A stretch of 64,000 nucleotides of DNA, from the NCBI RefSeq assembly GCF_000738435.1, contig NZ_CP003984.1, positions 1,054,001-1,118,000 of the forward strand. Reading direction: 5' to 3'. This document shows, piece after piece, positions 1-7,296 of this stretch. Made by a program: the position numbers and the translations under genes. The notes beneath the pieces are model-generated. The model had not been told where the DNA came from. It saw only the letters and a list, made by a program, of their open reading frames with translations, and made no database searches. The stretch comes from Planktomarina temperata RCA23. Its GTDB lineage: Bacteria > Pseudomonadota > Alphaproteobacteria > Rhodobacterales > Rhodobacteraceae. How positions within the stretch are numbered: the first letter of the stretch is position 1; the number at the start of each line of letters is the position of its first letter.

Positions 1-2
1 TT

Positions 3-722
3 TTGATTGGCTATTCGCGCGGTGCCTTTGCGGCGCGCTCTTTGGCGGGATTGATCGATCGGGTCGGGTTGCTGCGGCGCGATCAGGCCACCCAGCGTCA
101 TGTTTGCATGGCCTATCGCCACTATCGGGACGGCAGCGACGCCTTGCGGGTCTTTGCGAAAGAATATTGCCACTTAGATGTCCCCATCACAGCGATTGGG
201 GTTTGGGACACGGTCAAAGCGCTTGGGCTGCGCGTTCCGGGGCTCTGGCGGATGTTTGAGGGAAAATACCAGTTTCACAACCATCAGATCAGCGCCTGTG
301 TCGGCGCCGGGTTTCAGGCTTTGGCCTTGGATGAAACCCGAGACACATATCGACCTGAAATGTGGGAGGATCCACCAGATCGGCCGGTTGCGTTGCAGCA
401 GGTCTGGTTCGTTGGGAATCATGGGGATGTAGGCGGGCAGGTGATGGGCTCTCCGCAAACACGGCCCCTGTCAAATATCCCCTTCGTTTGGATGATGCAG
501 CGACTGCAAGAGCAAGGCCTTCCTTTGCCCAAGGCTTGGACAGAGGAGTTTGTGCAAGATGTTCATGCGCCCTCGACGGGCAATTGGAGCGGATTGAATT
601 GGGTATTTTGGGCACGGTCCAGGCGTTTGGTTGGACGCTTTCGCTCAGAGTCAATTCATCCCAGTGTTGCTGATGGGCGGCCTGGGCGGCTCATCAACTT
701 GCATAATGATGCAGGTGGTTGA
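3..722 (+). CDS. DUF2235-type alpha/beta hydrolase, 5' end outside window
   Basis: The reading frame is open at the left edge, so the N-terminus is missing. The visible part has the DUF2235 signature (a family related to type VI secretion phospholipase effectors, but also widespread as chromosomal hydrolases of unknown substrate): nucleophile elbow GYSRGAF at the start, GVWDTVKALG about 65 residues later, and the His-containing motif FVGNHGDVGG near residue 135. These fit a Ser-Asp-His triad. No vgr/hcp-type neighbour is visible, so an effector role is not supported. The last 72 bases overlap the end of the convergent thioesterase gene. Family assignment is confident; the substrate is unknown. 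Confidence 0.8.
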   Translation: MIGYSRGAFAARSLAGLIDRVGLLRRDQATQRHVCMAYRHYRDGSDALRVFAKEYCHLDVPITAIGVWDTVKALGLRVPGLWRMFEGKYQFHNHQISACVGAGFQALALDETRDTYRPEMWEDPPDRPVALQQVWFVGNHGDVGGQVMGSPQTRPLSNIPFVWMMQRLQEQGLPLPKAWTEEFVQDVHAPSTGNWSGLNWVFWARSRRLVGRFRSESIHPSVADGRPGRLINLHNDAGG

Positions 723-1169
723 GCCGGTCGCATAGAGTTTTCCATCTTCGGCACCGCGAATTTCCCCCGCGGCCACGCCGGTGGATCGGCCGGCGTGCTG
801 CACCCATCCGCGGGCGATAACAGGCTGGCCGATTGGAATGCTGCGGGTGATATTGATCTTATATTCCAGCGTTGTGTAAATACTGCCTTTCGGCACTTTG
901 GTCATCACTGCACAGGCCATACAGCTGTCTAATACCGCACCATACCATCCGCCATGCAGCCCGCCCATTGGGTTCGTGTGATCAAACTCCGGGGTGCCTG
1001 CAAAGGTGACAGCACCCACGGATACCTCGGTCAGCTCATAGCAAAGCAACCGAGCGATGGGCGGGCGCGGCAATGTGCCGTCGCGCATGGCGCACATAAA
1101 TTCATAACCGGACATCGAAAGAAGTTGCGCGCGGGTGGGCAAATCCGAAAAATCTCTCGCCTCTGTCAT
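651..1169 (-). CDS. PaaI-family hotdog-fold thioesterase
   Basis: A 172-residue protein with a single hotdog domain. The segment HTNPMGGLHGGWYGAVLDSCM matches in spaced form the PaaI/YbgC-like active-site helix (N, G-G-x-x-x-x-x-D), and a later TTLEYKINITR strand is typical of the acyl-CoA thioesterase sheet. It is expected to hydrolyse acyl- or aryl-CoA thioesters in the cytoplasm; the substrate cannot be told. The ATG follows a purine-rich GGGAGCTTGAA on the minus strand. Its 3' end overlaps the neighbouring hydrolase by 72 bases, tail to tail. Confidence 0.85.
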   Translation of the reverse strand: MTEARDFSDLPTRAQLLSMSGYEFMCAMRDGTLPRPPIARLLCYELTEVSVGAVTFAGTPEFDHTNPMGGLHGGWYGAVLDSCMACAVMTKVPKGSIYTTLEYKINITRSIPIGQPVIARGWVQHAGRSTGVAAGEIRGAEDGKLYATGSTTCIIMQVDEPPRPPISNTGMN

Positions 1170-1224
1170 TTCAAGCTCCCTGAGCTGCGCTATCGGACAA
1201 GTCTAACGCGGCTCAGGGAGGGCT

Positions 1225-2046
1225 TCAAGCCACGCGGCGGAGGCTTTGTTGCGGTGCCTTTCCCAAAGCGGTGCAAATGGCACTGACCACTTCGGCTTTG
1301 TTCATCGTGTAAAAATGCAGATGCTCAACACCATTTTGGATCAAACTGTCACAAAGTTCACTGGCCTGCGCGATGGCCATCATCTCGGCCCGGCCCTCGC
1401 GTTCGGCGCGGGCGAAGCCCTCTGCCAGATCCGGGGCGATAGAGGTGCCACAGCTGCGGGCGATGGCTTGGGTTGCTGTCCAATTTTGCACAGGCAAAAT
1501 GCCAGGGGTGATGGGTAGGGTGATCCCCTGCGCCGCGGCCCTGTCGCGGAAGCGTAGAAAAAACTCTGCGTGGAAGAAAAATTGCGTAATCGCAGCCGTA
1601 GCGCCGGCATCTTGCTTGCGCTTGAGCCAATCTAAATCACTTTGGGAGCTCTGTGCCAAAGGGTGCACCTCTGGGTAGGCGGCGACGAAAATGTCCTGCA
1701 TTGCGTTTTGCTTGGCACATGCGATTAAGTCCGTCACATCCAAACCCTTGGGTGCTGTATCCCCGCGCAGAGCGATGAGACCCTCCGCGCCGGCCTCTTG
1801 CGCCGCTTTCAGATAGGCGGGCAGATCAGCTGGCTGTTGGGTGGAACAAGTGACATGTGCCTGCAAGCGCTCCAGTCCGGATCGGCGCAAGGCCCGCAGG
1901 GTGTCTAAGGTTTGAGCGGGATCTTTGCTGCAGGTGACAGATGAAAATTGTGGTGCAAATCCGGCAAGCGTCTCGGCTGCCCGGCTTAACGAAAATGCGG
2001 CTGTTACGGTTTTCGGCGAAAAAAATTCGAAGGAAATTTGGGTCAT
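1225..2046 (-). CDS. metF: Methylenetetrahydrofolate reductase
   Basis: A 273-residue protein beginning with the MetF-type strand ISFEFFSPKT, in which the first Glu corresponds to the catalytic Glu28 of E. coli MetF. It continues as a TIM barrel with LIALRGDTAPKG near residue 92 (canonical ALRGD) and AAITQFFFHAEFF in the second half. The enzyme reduces 5,10-methylene-THF to 5-methyl-THF for methionine synthesis, using FAD. It is slightly shorter than usual (about 290 residues) but has both ends of the barrel. It is divergent from a MetR-like regulator 96 bases away, the classical arrangement for MetR control. Confidence 0.93.
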   Translation of the reverse strand: MTQISFEFFSPKTVTAAFSLSRAAETLAGFAPQFSSVTCSKDPAQTLDTLRALRRSGLERLQAHVTCSTQQPADLPAYLKAAQEAGAEGLIALRGDTAPKGLDVTDLIACAKQNAMQDIFVAAYPEVHPLAQSSQSDLDWLKRKQDAGATAAITQFFFHAEFFLRFRDRAAAQGITLPITPGILPVQNWTATQAIARSCGTSIAPDLAEGFARAEREGRAEMMAIAQASELCDSLIQNGVEHLHFYTMNKAEVVSAICTALGKAPQQSLRRVA

Positions 2047-2093
2047 TCTATCCTCATTGAAGCTGGCTTGTCTTGACAGTGCCAGAGGGATTA

Positions 2094-2103
2094 TGATTAA
2101 TCA
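2094..2103. promoter_or_regulatory. Palindrome in metF-LysR intergenic region, candidate operator
   Basis: TGATTAATCA is a perfect 10-base palindrome in the 96-base gap between divergent metF and the LysR regulator, about 40 bases before the regulator's ATG. LysR-type proteins bind dyads in such shared promoters. The sequence does not match the enteric MetR consensus exactly, so binding is inference. Confidence 0.3.
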
Positions 2104-2142
2104 AATTCATAAAATTCAATTTAGTTATGAGGAATTTTCCGA

Positions 2143-3048
2143 ATGCACTTTGATCTGCGCCACCTCCGTGCCATCAGCGCCATTGACAAATGCGGTGGGC
2201 TGTCGCGCGCGGCCGATATGCTCAATCTCACACAATCGGCCCTGTCGCATCAGATCAAAGGGCTTGAGGATCAGGCGGGGGTTGATCTTTTTGTGCGGCG
2301 CACCAAACCGCTGAAATTGTCGGCGGCCGGCCAGCGGCTGCTGAAGCTGGCCAATCGGGTGCTGCCAGAGGTTGAGGCCACCGAAGAGGAATTTCGCAGC
2401 TTGTTGTCGGGCAAGTCAGGCCGGTTGCATATCGCCATTGAATGCCATGCTTGTTTCGAATGGCTGTTTCCGGTTCTGGAGGCCTTCCGCAAGGCCTGGC
2501 CTGACGTAGATGTCGATATCCGCCCGGGTTTGGCCTTTGATGCTTTGCCGGCTCTGGCGCGTGAGGAGGTGGATTTGGTGGTCTCCTCCGATCCAGAAGA
2601 GCATCCCGATCTCGAATTTTCACCACTGTTTGACTACGAACCCGTGTTTGTTGCCTCCAGCCAGCATGCGTTGGCGCAAAAACCTTGGATTGAGGCGCAA
2701 GACTTTCGCGATGAGGTTTTGATCACCTATCCAGTAGATCGGGCGCGCCTGGATGTCTTCTCGCAGCTTCTCATGCCCGCTAAGGTCGAGCCGCGCGCGG
2801 TGCGTCAGGTGGAGCTGACCGCTGTGATATTACTTTTGGTGGCCTCGAACCGCGGCGTTGCGGTGCTGCCTGATTGGGTTGTGCGCGAGGTGAGGTATAA
2901 TTCTGATTATGTGACCCGACCGCTGACCGAGCAGGGGCTCACGCGCCGGCTCTACGCTGCAACCCGCCGAGAAGACACAACAAAACCCTTCATGGCGCAT
3001 CTGCTCAAACTTGCCCGCAGCGAGCCGGTGAAATTGCAACGCAGCTAG
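2143..3048 (+). CDS. metR: LysR-type transcriptional regulator, MetR-like
   Basis: A 301-residue LysR protein. The N-terminal winged helix-turn-helix covers roughly residues 1-60 (LRAISAIDKCGGLSRAADML, then LTQSALSHQIKGLE). The effector domain follows, with the MetR-like beginning LHIAIECHACFEWLFPVL that enteric MetR uses for homocysteine sensing. The position divergent from metF supports a methionine-pathway regulator that activates metF. Start chosen at the ATG after GAGGAATTTTCCGA. Assignment to MetR rather than another LysR member rests on the neighbour and the effector-domain start. Confidence 0.82.
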   Translation: MHFDLRHLRAISAIDKCGGLSRAADMLNLTQSALSHQIKGLEDQAGVDLFVRRTKPLKLSAAGQRLLKLANRVLPEVEATEEEFRSLLSGKSGRLHIAIECHACFEWLFPVLEAFRKAWPDVDVDIRPGLAFDALPALAREEVDLVVSSDPEEHPDLEFSPLFDYEPVFVASSQHALAQKPWIEAQDFRDEVLITYPVDRARLDVFSQLLMPAKVEPRAVRQVELTAVILLLVASNRGVAVLPDWVVREVRYNSDYVTRPLTEQGLTRRLYAATRREDTTKPFMAHLLKLARSEPVKLQRS

Positions 3049-3106
3049 GCCTTGGCAAGCTGGCTCCGGCGGCGTATAGCCCAGCCTGATCTGCAGGAGC
3101 ATCATC

Positions 3107-3898
3107 ATGGTACAAAGCGCAAATATGAACGTAATGATCGCGACAGCGCGCAAAGCTGGACGCGCCTTGGCGAAAGATTTTCGCGAGGTGGCCAATTTGC
3201 AAGTCTCGGTCACAGGCGCCAGTGATTTTGTCGCCCGCGCGGATATGCATGCGGATAAAGTGGTGAAAGAAGAGCTGCTTGCGGCCCGTCCGACCTATGG
3301 GTACTTGGCCGCTGAAAGTGCTGAAATCGAAGGCAAAGATCCGACCCGCCGCTGGATTGTGGATGCAATGGTCGGTGTCACCAACTTCCAACACGGCATG
3401 CCGCATTATGCGGTGACGATTGCTTTGGAGCATAAGGGTGAGATTATTGCCGGCGTGATATATGATGCCGCGCAAGACGAATGTTTTTTCGCGGAAAAAG
3501 GCCAGGGTGCTTGGATGAATGAGACCCGTATGCGGGTTTCTGGGCGTCGCAGCCTGTCTGACTGTGTCTTTGCCACAGGCCTGCCGAGCGCGGGTCGCTC
3601 GGACTTGCCGCAAGCCTTGACCGATCTGGCGCAGCTTTTGCCGGTCTCATCTGGCGTGCGCAATCTTGGCGCTGCCGCGCTGGACATGGCCTATGTGGCC
3701 GCTGGACGTGTGGATGGATTTTGGGGCCGCCGCTTGCAGCTTTGGGATGTCGCCGCTGGGATGATCATTGTGAAAGAAGCGGGCGGATTTTCCGAGCCCA
3801 TCCAACCGGGTGGTGACGTGTTACAAGATGGAACGGTAATTGCCGCGAATGATCAAGTCTTCGCGCCTTTTTGCAAGATCATCCGCAAGGGCAGCTGA
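3107..3898 (+). CDS. Inositol-monophosphatase-like protein with altered metal site (SuhB family)
   Basis: A 263-residue protein aligning end to end with SuhB/IMPase: FVARADMHAD, LAAESAEIEG, WIVDAMVGVTNF, AALDMAYVAAGRVDGFWG, LWDVAAGMIIVKEAGG. Key positions differ from the family. The EES motif whose first Glu binds metal is AES here. The DPxDGTTNF loop reads DAMVGVTNF, so the second Asp ligand and the water-activating Thr are both Val. The C-terminal WD-AAG Asp is kept. By family knowledge such a site should not hold both magnesium ions, so catalysis is doubtful. E. coli SuhB also acts in NusG/NusA-dependent antitermination without needing phosphatase activity, so a non-catalytic role is possible. 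ATG follows GGAGCATCATC. Confidence 0.85.
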   Translation: MVQSANMNVMIATARKAGRALAKDFREVANLQVSVTGASDFVARADMHADKVVKEELLAARPTYGYLAAESAEIEGKDPTRRWIVDAMVGVTNFQHGMPHYAVTIALEHKGEIIAGVIYDAAQDECFFAEKGQGAWMNETRMRVSGRRSLSDCVFATGLPSAGRSDLPQALTDLAQLLPVSSGVRNLGAAALDMAYVAAGRVDGFWGRRLQLWDVAAGMIIVKEAGGFSEPIQPGGDVLQDGTVIAANDQVFAPFCKIIRKGS

Positions 3899-4012
3899 CA
3901 CAGGGCGGCTTGACCATGCTATAGGTCACTGCCTTAATCCATGGTGTTTGCTCCCGCGCCACAAAACAGGCTCCATGCTTGACAGATGGCCGCTTTGCGC
4001 CACTTTGTTCCT

Positions 4013-4552
4013 ATGCGTGTTTTCATCATTCTTATATTCACCGCCTTCACAACAGGCGCCTTGGCCCAATGCCCAAAGAATCCAGTGATTTCTGAGGAGC
4101 TTGATGAGGCCTATCGTAGTCTCAAATTTGCGAAATTCCCCCGAGATGCGCAAGTGGCCACGGATGTCCTTTGGAGCTTGTGGACCCGTGCACCGGACAA
4201 TCGGGCGCAACGTCTGCTCAACCGGGGGATGATGAACCTCCGCTTGGGCGACTTGGCGGCCGCTGAGGGGTTTTTGAGCGTTCTCATTAAGTATTGTCCC
4301 GATTATGCCGAGGGTTACAATCAACGCGCCTTTGCGCGCTATCTGGCCGGGAACTTTGAAGGGGCCTTGCCAGATTTGGCGCGTGCCCTCTCGATCCTGC
4401 CGCGCCATCTCGGGGCATTGTCGGGCAAAGGGCTCACCCATTTGGCACTTGGACAGCCAGAGTTGGCAGAAATTGAATTTCGAAAAGAGATGGCTTTAAA
4501 CCCTTTCACCGCAGATCGGGATTTGATCCCGAATTTGGGCACGGATTTATAG
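4013..4552 (+). CDS. Periplasmic TPR-repeat protein
   Basis: A 179-residue protein starting with a clear signal peptide (MRVFIILIFTAFTTGALAQ, cleavage likely after ALA). An upstream ATG at 3986 would add nine residues before the hydrophobic stretch and seems less likely. After the signal come two to three tetratricopeptide repeats (LLNRGMMNLRLGDLAAAEGF, then YNQRAFARYLAGNFEGALPD). TPR domains serve as protein-protein scaffolds; no partner can be named. It resembles the TPR protein at 16580-17140 along most of its length, so the two look like paralogues. Confidence 0.8.
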   Translation: MRVFIILIFTAFTTGALAQCPKNPVISEELDEAYRSLKFAKFPRDAQVATDVLWSLWTRAPDNRAQRLLNRGMMNLRLGDLAAAEGFLSVLIKYCPDYAEGYNQRAFARYLAGNFEGALPDLARALSILPRHLGALSGKGLTHLALGQPELAEIEFRKEMALNPFTADRDLIPNLGTDL

Positions 4553-4599
4553 ATAATCTGCCTTTACACGCCCAGCATTTTGCCTATGTTCGCCGCTGT

Positions 4600-4685
4600 G
4601 CCCGCGTGATGGAATGGTAGACATAGAGGACTTAAAATCCTCAGGCTTAACGGCCGTGCCGGTTCGAGTCCGGCCGCGGGTACCA
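4600..4685 (+). tRNA. tRNA-Leu (anticodon TAA)
   Basis: The 86-nt sequence starts GCCCGCG and ends in an encoded CCA. The acceptor stem pairs GCCCGCG with CGCGGGT, with a G-U closing pair. The anticodon stem-loop GAGGACTTAAAATCCTC gives anticodon TAA. A long variable arm follows (class II), then the T arm GCCGGTTCGAGTCCGGC. All features are typical of tRNA-Leu. Confidence 0.95.
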
Positions 4686-4797
4686 CCAGAGCAATATGCC
4701 TCTGATAGGCGAGTGGAAGATCCGCCGTGTTTCACGCGGCATTGGTCCAACGTGCGGGCAATAGATCCATGCCGCGCGACTTCCCTGACCGGCAAGC

Positions 4798-5277
4798 CTA
4801 TGCCCACCATAGGGGTTCGGGTTCTTTGGTTTTGTGAATATTAAAGGTCCGAAGCTGCTCCAACAGCCACTCCATGCGGTCAGCGTCGTCTGTAAGATAG
4901 GGCTTTGCCAGTGCGACAATATCGGCAGCTGGCGTGCGGAATTCTGTGGTCCAAGCGGCCAGGTTAAACAAGATCGGAACAAAGGAGATGCCGGCTTCCG
5001 TCAGGTAATAGGGTTTCTTTTGTGCATGACGCTCGGACGTGCCGATTTCCAGCAGGTTGAGATCAAGCATCAATTTCAATCGAGAAGACAAGGACCCTGA
5101 AGAAATATTCTCTCTATTGTTCTTCAGGATATCGTTAAATGTACGTCGATTAAACAATGCAATATCACGAATGATAATCGGAATCCATTTATCGCCGAGC
5201 AGATGAGCCGCAAGACCAATTGGGCACATGTTTTCCTCTACAAATTTTTCATCTACCCCAGTCTTCAAATCTAACAT
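4798..5277 (-). CDS. HxlR-family winged-helix regulator
   Basis: A 159-residue protein with the HxlR signature: a lone Cys followed by PIGLAAHLLGDKWIPIIIRD (residues about 18-38), RRTFNDIL, SSGSLSSRLKLMLDLNLLE and a wing ending PYYLTEAG. In several family members the N-terminal Cys senses electrophiles or redox stress; here the Cys is conserved at the same place. It is divergent from three small genes (5447-6566) and separated from them by about 170 AT-rich bases holding two palindromes, which suggests local control. Base composition is visibly more AT-rich than the surroundings. Confidence 0.88.
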   Translation of the reverse strand: MLDLKTGVDEKFVEENMCPIGLAAHLLGDKWIPIIIRDIALFNRRTFNDILKNNRENISSGSLSSRLKLMLDLNLLEIGTSERHAQKKPYYLTEAGISFVPILFNLAAWTTEFRTPAADIVALAKPYLTDDADRMEWLLEQLRTFNIHKTKEPEPLWWA

Positions 5278-5301
5278 AAACTATTCCACCATTTAAACCA
5301 C

Positions 5302-5327
5302 TGTCATAATGACATTGGCTGGCCAAT
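5302..5327. promoter_or_regulatory. Two abutting palindromes, candidate HxlR operator
   Basis: TGTCAT-A-ATGACA (5302-5314) and ATTGGC-TG-GCCAAT (5314-5327) lie directly upstream of the HxlR gene and share one base. Both have perfect 6-base arms. HxlR proteins are dimers that bind such dyads between divergent genes. Binding itself is inferred. Confidence 0.4.
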
Positions 5328-5446
5328 CTCTGTGCGTCAATTATTTTCTTTTTAAGGTATAAACTTCCATTCAGTAAAACCGCTTTAATATTTGCCATAG
5401 TTTTAAAATGTCCTTCGAGTTTAGTATAAAAATTGGATTAAATCGC

Positions 5447-5785
5447 ATGTTTATTATCTCAAGCGAACAATCGCCAAAACAAATGAAGGACAGTCGGGTA
5501 ATGATGGTAAAACTTACGCAAGATCTCGCACGTGGACTTGGTCCATGGAAGGACATGTATCACGAAAATCAAGCAGTGTTAAACGAGCTTGGTGCGCGTC
5601 TTATATTTGCGGGTACGGAAAAAGATGATGACAGCAAACTGACTGTGATCATCGATTTTGACTCTCTTGAGGCCATGAAAACTTTCGGCGGACATGAGGA
5701 GTTAAAAGCCAAACGTGCGGCAGCTGGAGCGCTCTTAGACACCACGGTGATCACCGTTATGAGCGAAGGTTCCTTTGCCGGATGA
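5447..5785 (+). CDS. Uncharacterised small protein, ABM/DUF3764-like
   Basis: The frame is open from 5408, but the start is uncertain. ATGs lie at 5447, 5483, 5501 and 5504, and the one at 5501 has an AAGGA about 10 bases upstream. The conserved-looking core begins VMMVKLTQDLARGLGPWKDM and runs to MSEGSF, giving a 90-110 residue alpha+beta protein. The pattern (strand, PWKxMYxENQ helix, strand, KLTVIIDFDSLEAMKTF) resembles dimeric alpha-beta-barrel (ABM) or DUF3764 proteins; this is from memory and unverified. It is first in a row of three genes divergent from the HxlR regulator and 53 bases before the next gene. No function is claimed. Confidence 0.65.
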   Translation: MFIISSEQSPKQMKDSRVMMVKLTQDLARGLGPWKDMYHENQAVLNELGARLIFAGTEKDDDSKLTVIIDFDSLEAMKTFGGHEELKAKRAAAGALLDTTVITVMSEGSFAG

Positions 5786-5838
5786 GAGATGCAGTGGCAT
5801 TGCTTGCATGAGCAAAATGAACGTTAGGGAGAATATAA

Positions 5839-6168
5839 ATGAATGTTTACGATAAGTTGCACAGGGTTATGGAAGATCGAAACGTTGAAGGTTACGTCGG
5901 TCTGCTACATGAAAATGCCGAGATTATATTTCATAAATCGGGCAGTCGCTTTGATAAAAGTGAATGGGCCTCCATGGTGGCTGGGATGATGGGTAATCCC
6001 AAATTTGTGAGCGATTCATCGCGCTGTGTTTATGAAAATGACGAGATCTTGGTCGCTCATAATTTCATGTCTTATCCGGATGATACCAAGGAAGCTGTTA
6101 TGTTGGTGTGCATGCTGAAGGATGGGCAAATAATTCGTATGGAAACGGGGGCCACACCGCTGGGGTAA
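5839..6168 (+). CDS. SnoaL/NTF2-like small protein
   Basis: A 109-residue single-domain protein with the NTF2-like layout: N-terminal helix VYDKLHRVMEDRNVEGYVGLL followed in order by HENAEIIFHKSGSRFDKSEW and a C-terminal curved sheet (ILVAHNFMSYPDDTKEAVML). Such folds are used for small-molecule binding, isomerisation or hydrolysis, so the function is open. The ATG follows AGGGAGAATATAA. It lies between the ABM-like and DsrE-like genes and is presumably co-transcribed with them. Confidence 0.75.
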   Translation: MNVYDKLHRVMEDRNVEGYVGLLHENAEIIFHKSGSRFDKSEWASMVAGMMGNPKFVSDSSRCVYENDEILVAHNFMSYPDDTKEAVMLVCMLKDGQIIRMETGATPLG

Positions 6169-6203
6169 CGGTCTTTTCCGTAGAATCTTAATGGAGAAGT
6201 TTA

Positions 6204-6566
6204 ATGGCTAATCTACTTGTTCACATCCACAGTGGACCTGAGTTAAAGAATAAGCTCACCCTTGGGTTGCTTGTCGCCAAAACGGGGGTCGCGGAAGGCC
6301 ATAGTGTCAAACTGTTTTTGGCCGCTGACGCTGTGCATGCCCTGGATTGTCGGGCAGAGGGGGACATTGTGGGGCAGGGCACTGGGGACGCTCATCTGCA
6401 CTTACAGGCTCTTTCCGCGGCAAATGTTCAAATCATGGTCTCGGGAATGTCTGCGAAGGCGCGCGGCTATGATGACAGTCTTCTGGCCGGTTATAATGCT
6501 TCCTTTGCGATGCCTGACACGCTTATTGCCTTGGCGTTAGATGCCGATACGGTGCTGTGTTATTGA
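6204..6566 (+). CDS. DsrE/DsrF-like (YchN-like) protein
   Basis: A 120-residue protein resembling the DsrE fold: a first strand LLVHIHSGPELKNK, a helix LGLLVAKTGVAEGHSVKLFL, and a C-terminal part with the strand VQIMVSGMSAKARGY. DsrE-type proteins include sulfur-trafficking subunits and uncharacterised YchN-type hexamers. The sulfur-carrier Cys of TusD is not evident in the equivalent region; only two Cys are present (CRAEGD and the penultimate residue). It ends the HxlR-linked row. ATG after GGAGAAGTTTA. Confidence 0.72.
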   Translation: MANLLVHIHSGPELKNKLTLGLLVAKTGVAEGHSVKLFLAADAVHALDCRAEGDIVGQGTGDAHLHLQALSAANVQIMVSGMSAKARGYDDSLLAGYNASFAMPDTLIALALDADTVLCY

Positions 6567-6683
6567 TGCTGCTGCAGGACTTTAACGGCAAGAATAATCC
6601 TTGATGCGCAGGGGACTTATATGTCCTGAGCGCATTCATTTTTGCAGCCGTGCCATTGCGGCAGAATATCCTCTGTCACGCCG

Positions 6684-7277
6684 TTACGGCTGCTGTGGCG
6701 GTCGGGCCAGCTCAGCTTCTATCATGCGGGTCAATTTTTGCGACAAGGGCCGGGTTGAGGCGCCCCAGGTTGCCAAAACCTGGCCGTCACCACCGATCAA
6801 AATCTTGTTAAAATTCCACGCTGGCGCGAATCCACTTCGCGCGCGCACTGCCATAAAAAAAGGATGCGCCTGCGCACCTGTGACCGCGAGGGTCTCGCTC
6901 ATCGGCATATCAATGTCGTAATTCAAGGCACAAAAACTTTTGACTTCTGCATTGCTGTCGAACTCCTGGTTAAAGTCGTCCGAAGGCACGGCAATCATTC
7001 CAAAGCCCGCGTCGCGGTAGATGTCGTAGAGTTTTTGCAGATCGGCATATTGTTTGGTGAAGGCGCATTGCGACGCGGTGTTCACCACGAGGTAGGGTTT
7101 TCCCTGCCATTGTTTCGTATCGATATGTCCGCCATAGATCGATGGGAAACTATAGGTCGTAAGCTCGCTGGCGCGGCCAAAGCGCGGCGTTACAGCCGCA
7201 ATAGCCGAAGCGATGACAAATATCGTGGCCCAGAGAAAGAGTGCGTGTTTGCGTATCATAAAGGTTCTACGCATCAT
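6684..7277 (-). CDS. Glutathione-peroxidase-family thiol peroxidase, exported or membrane-anchored
   Basis: A 197-residue protein: N-terminal hydrophobic segment (ALFLWATIFVIASAIAAV) acting as signal anchor, then a thioredoxin-fold GPX domain. Visible motifs are VNTASQCAFTKQY (peroxidatic Cys), VPSDDFNQEF in place of the canonical NQFGxQEPG loop, and WNFNKILI (Trp and Asn of the catalytic tetrad). The usual catalytic Gln is an Asp here. The frame is open upstream to 7421, but that stretch overlaps the small secreted protein gene in another frame, so the start is ATG 7277 or 7259. It is expected to reduce peroxides in the periplasm using thioredoxin-like or glutathione donors. Confidence 0.82.
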   Translation of the reverse strand: MMRRTFMIRKHALFLWATIFVIASAIAAVTPRFGRASELTTYSFPSIYGGHIDTKQWQGKPYLVVNTASQCAFTKQYADLQKLYDIYRDAGFGMIAVPSDDFNQEFDSNAEVKSFCALNYDIDMPMSETLAVTGAQAHPFFMAVRARSGFAPAWNFNKILIGGDGQVLATWGASTRPLSQKLTRMIEAELARPPQQP

Positions 7278-7296
7278 GCGCCGATTTAGATCAGCC

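Noticed and set aside
1-722. Type VI secretion effector
   Set aside because: The DUF2235 fold is shared by such effectors, but no vgrG, hcp, PAAR or immunity gene is visible next to it.
4600-6600. Genomic island integrated at tRNA-Leu
   Set aside because: The AT-richer HxlR cassette lies next to the tRNA, but there is no integrase and I found no repeat of the tRNA 3' end downstream.
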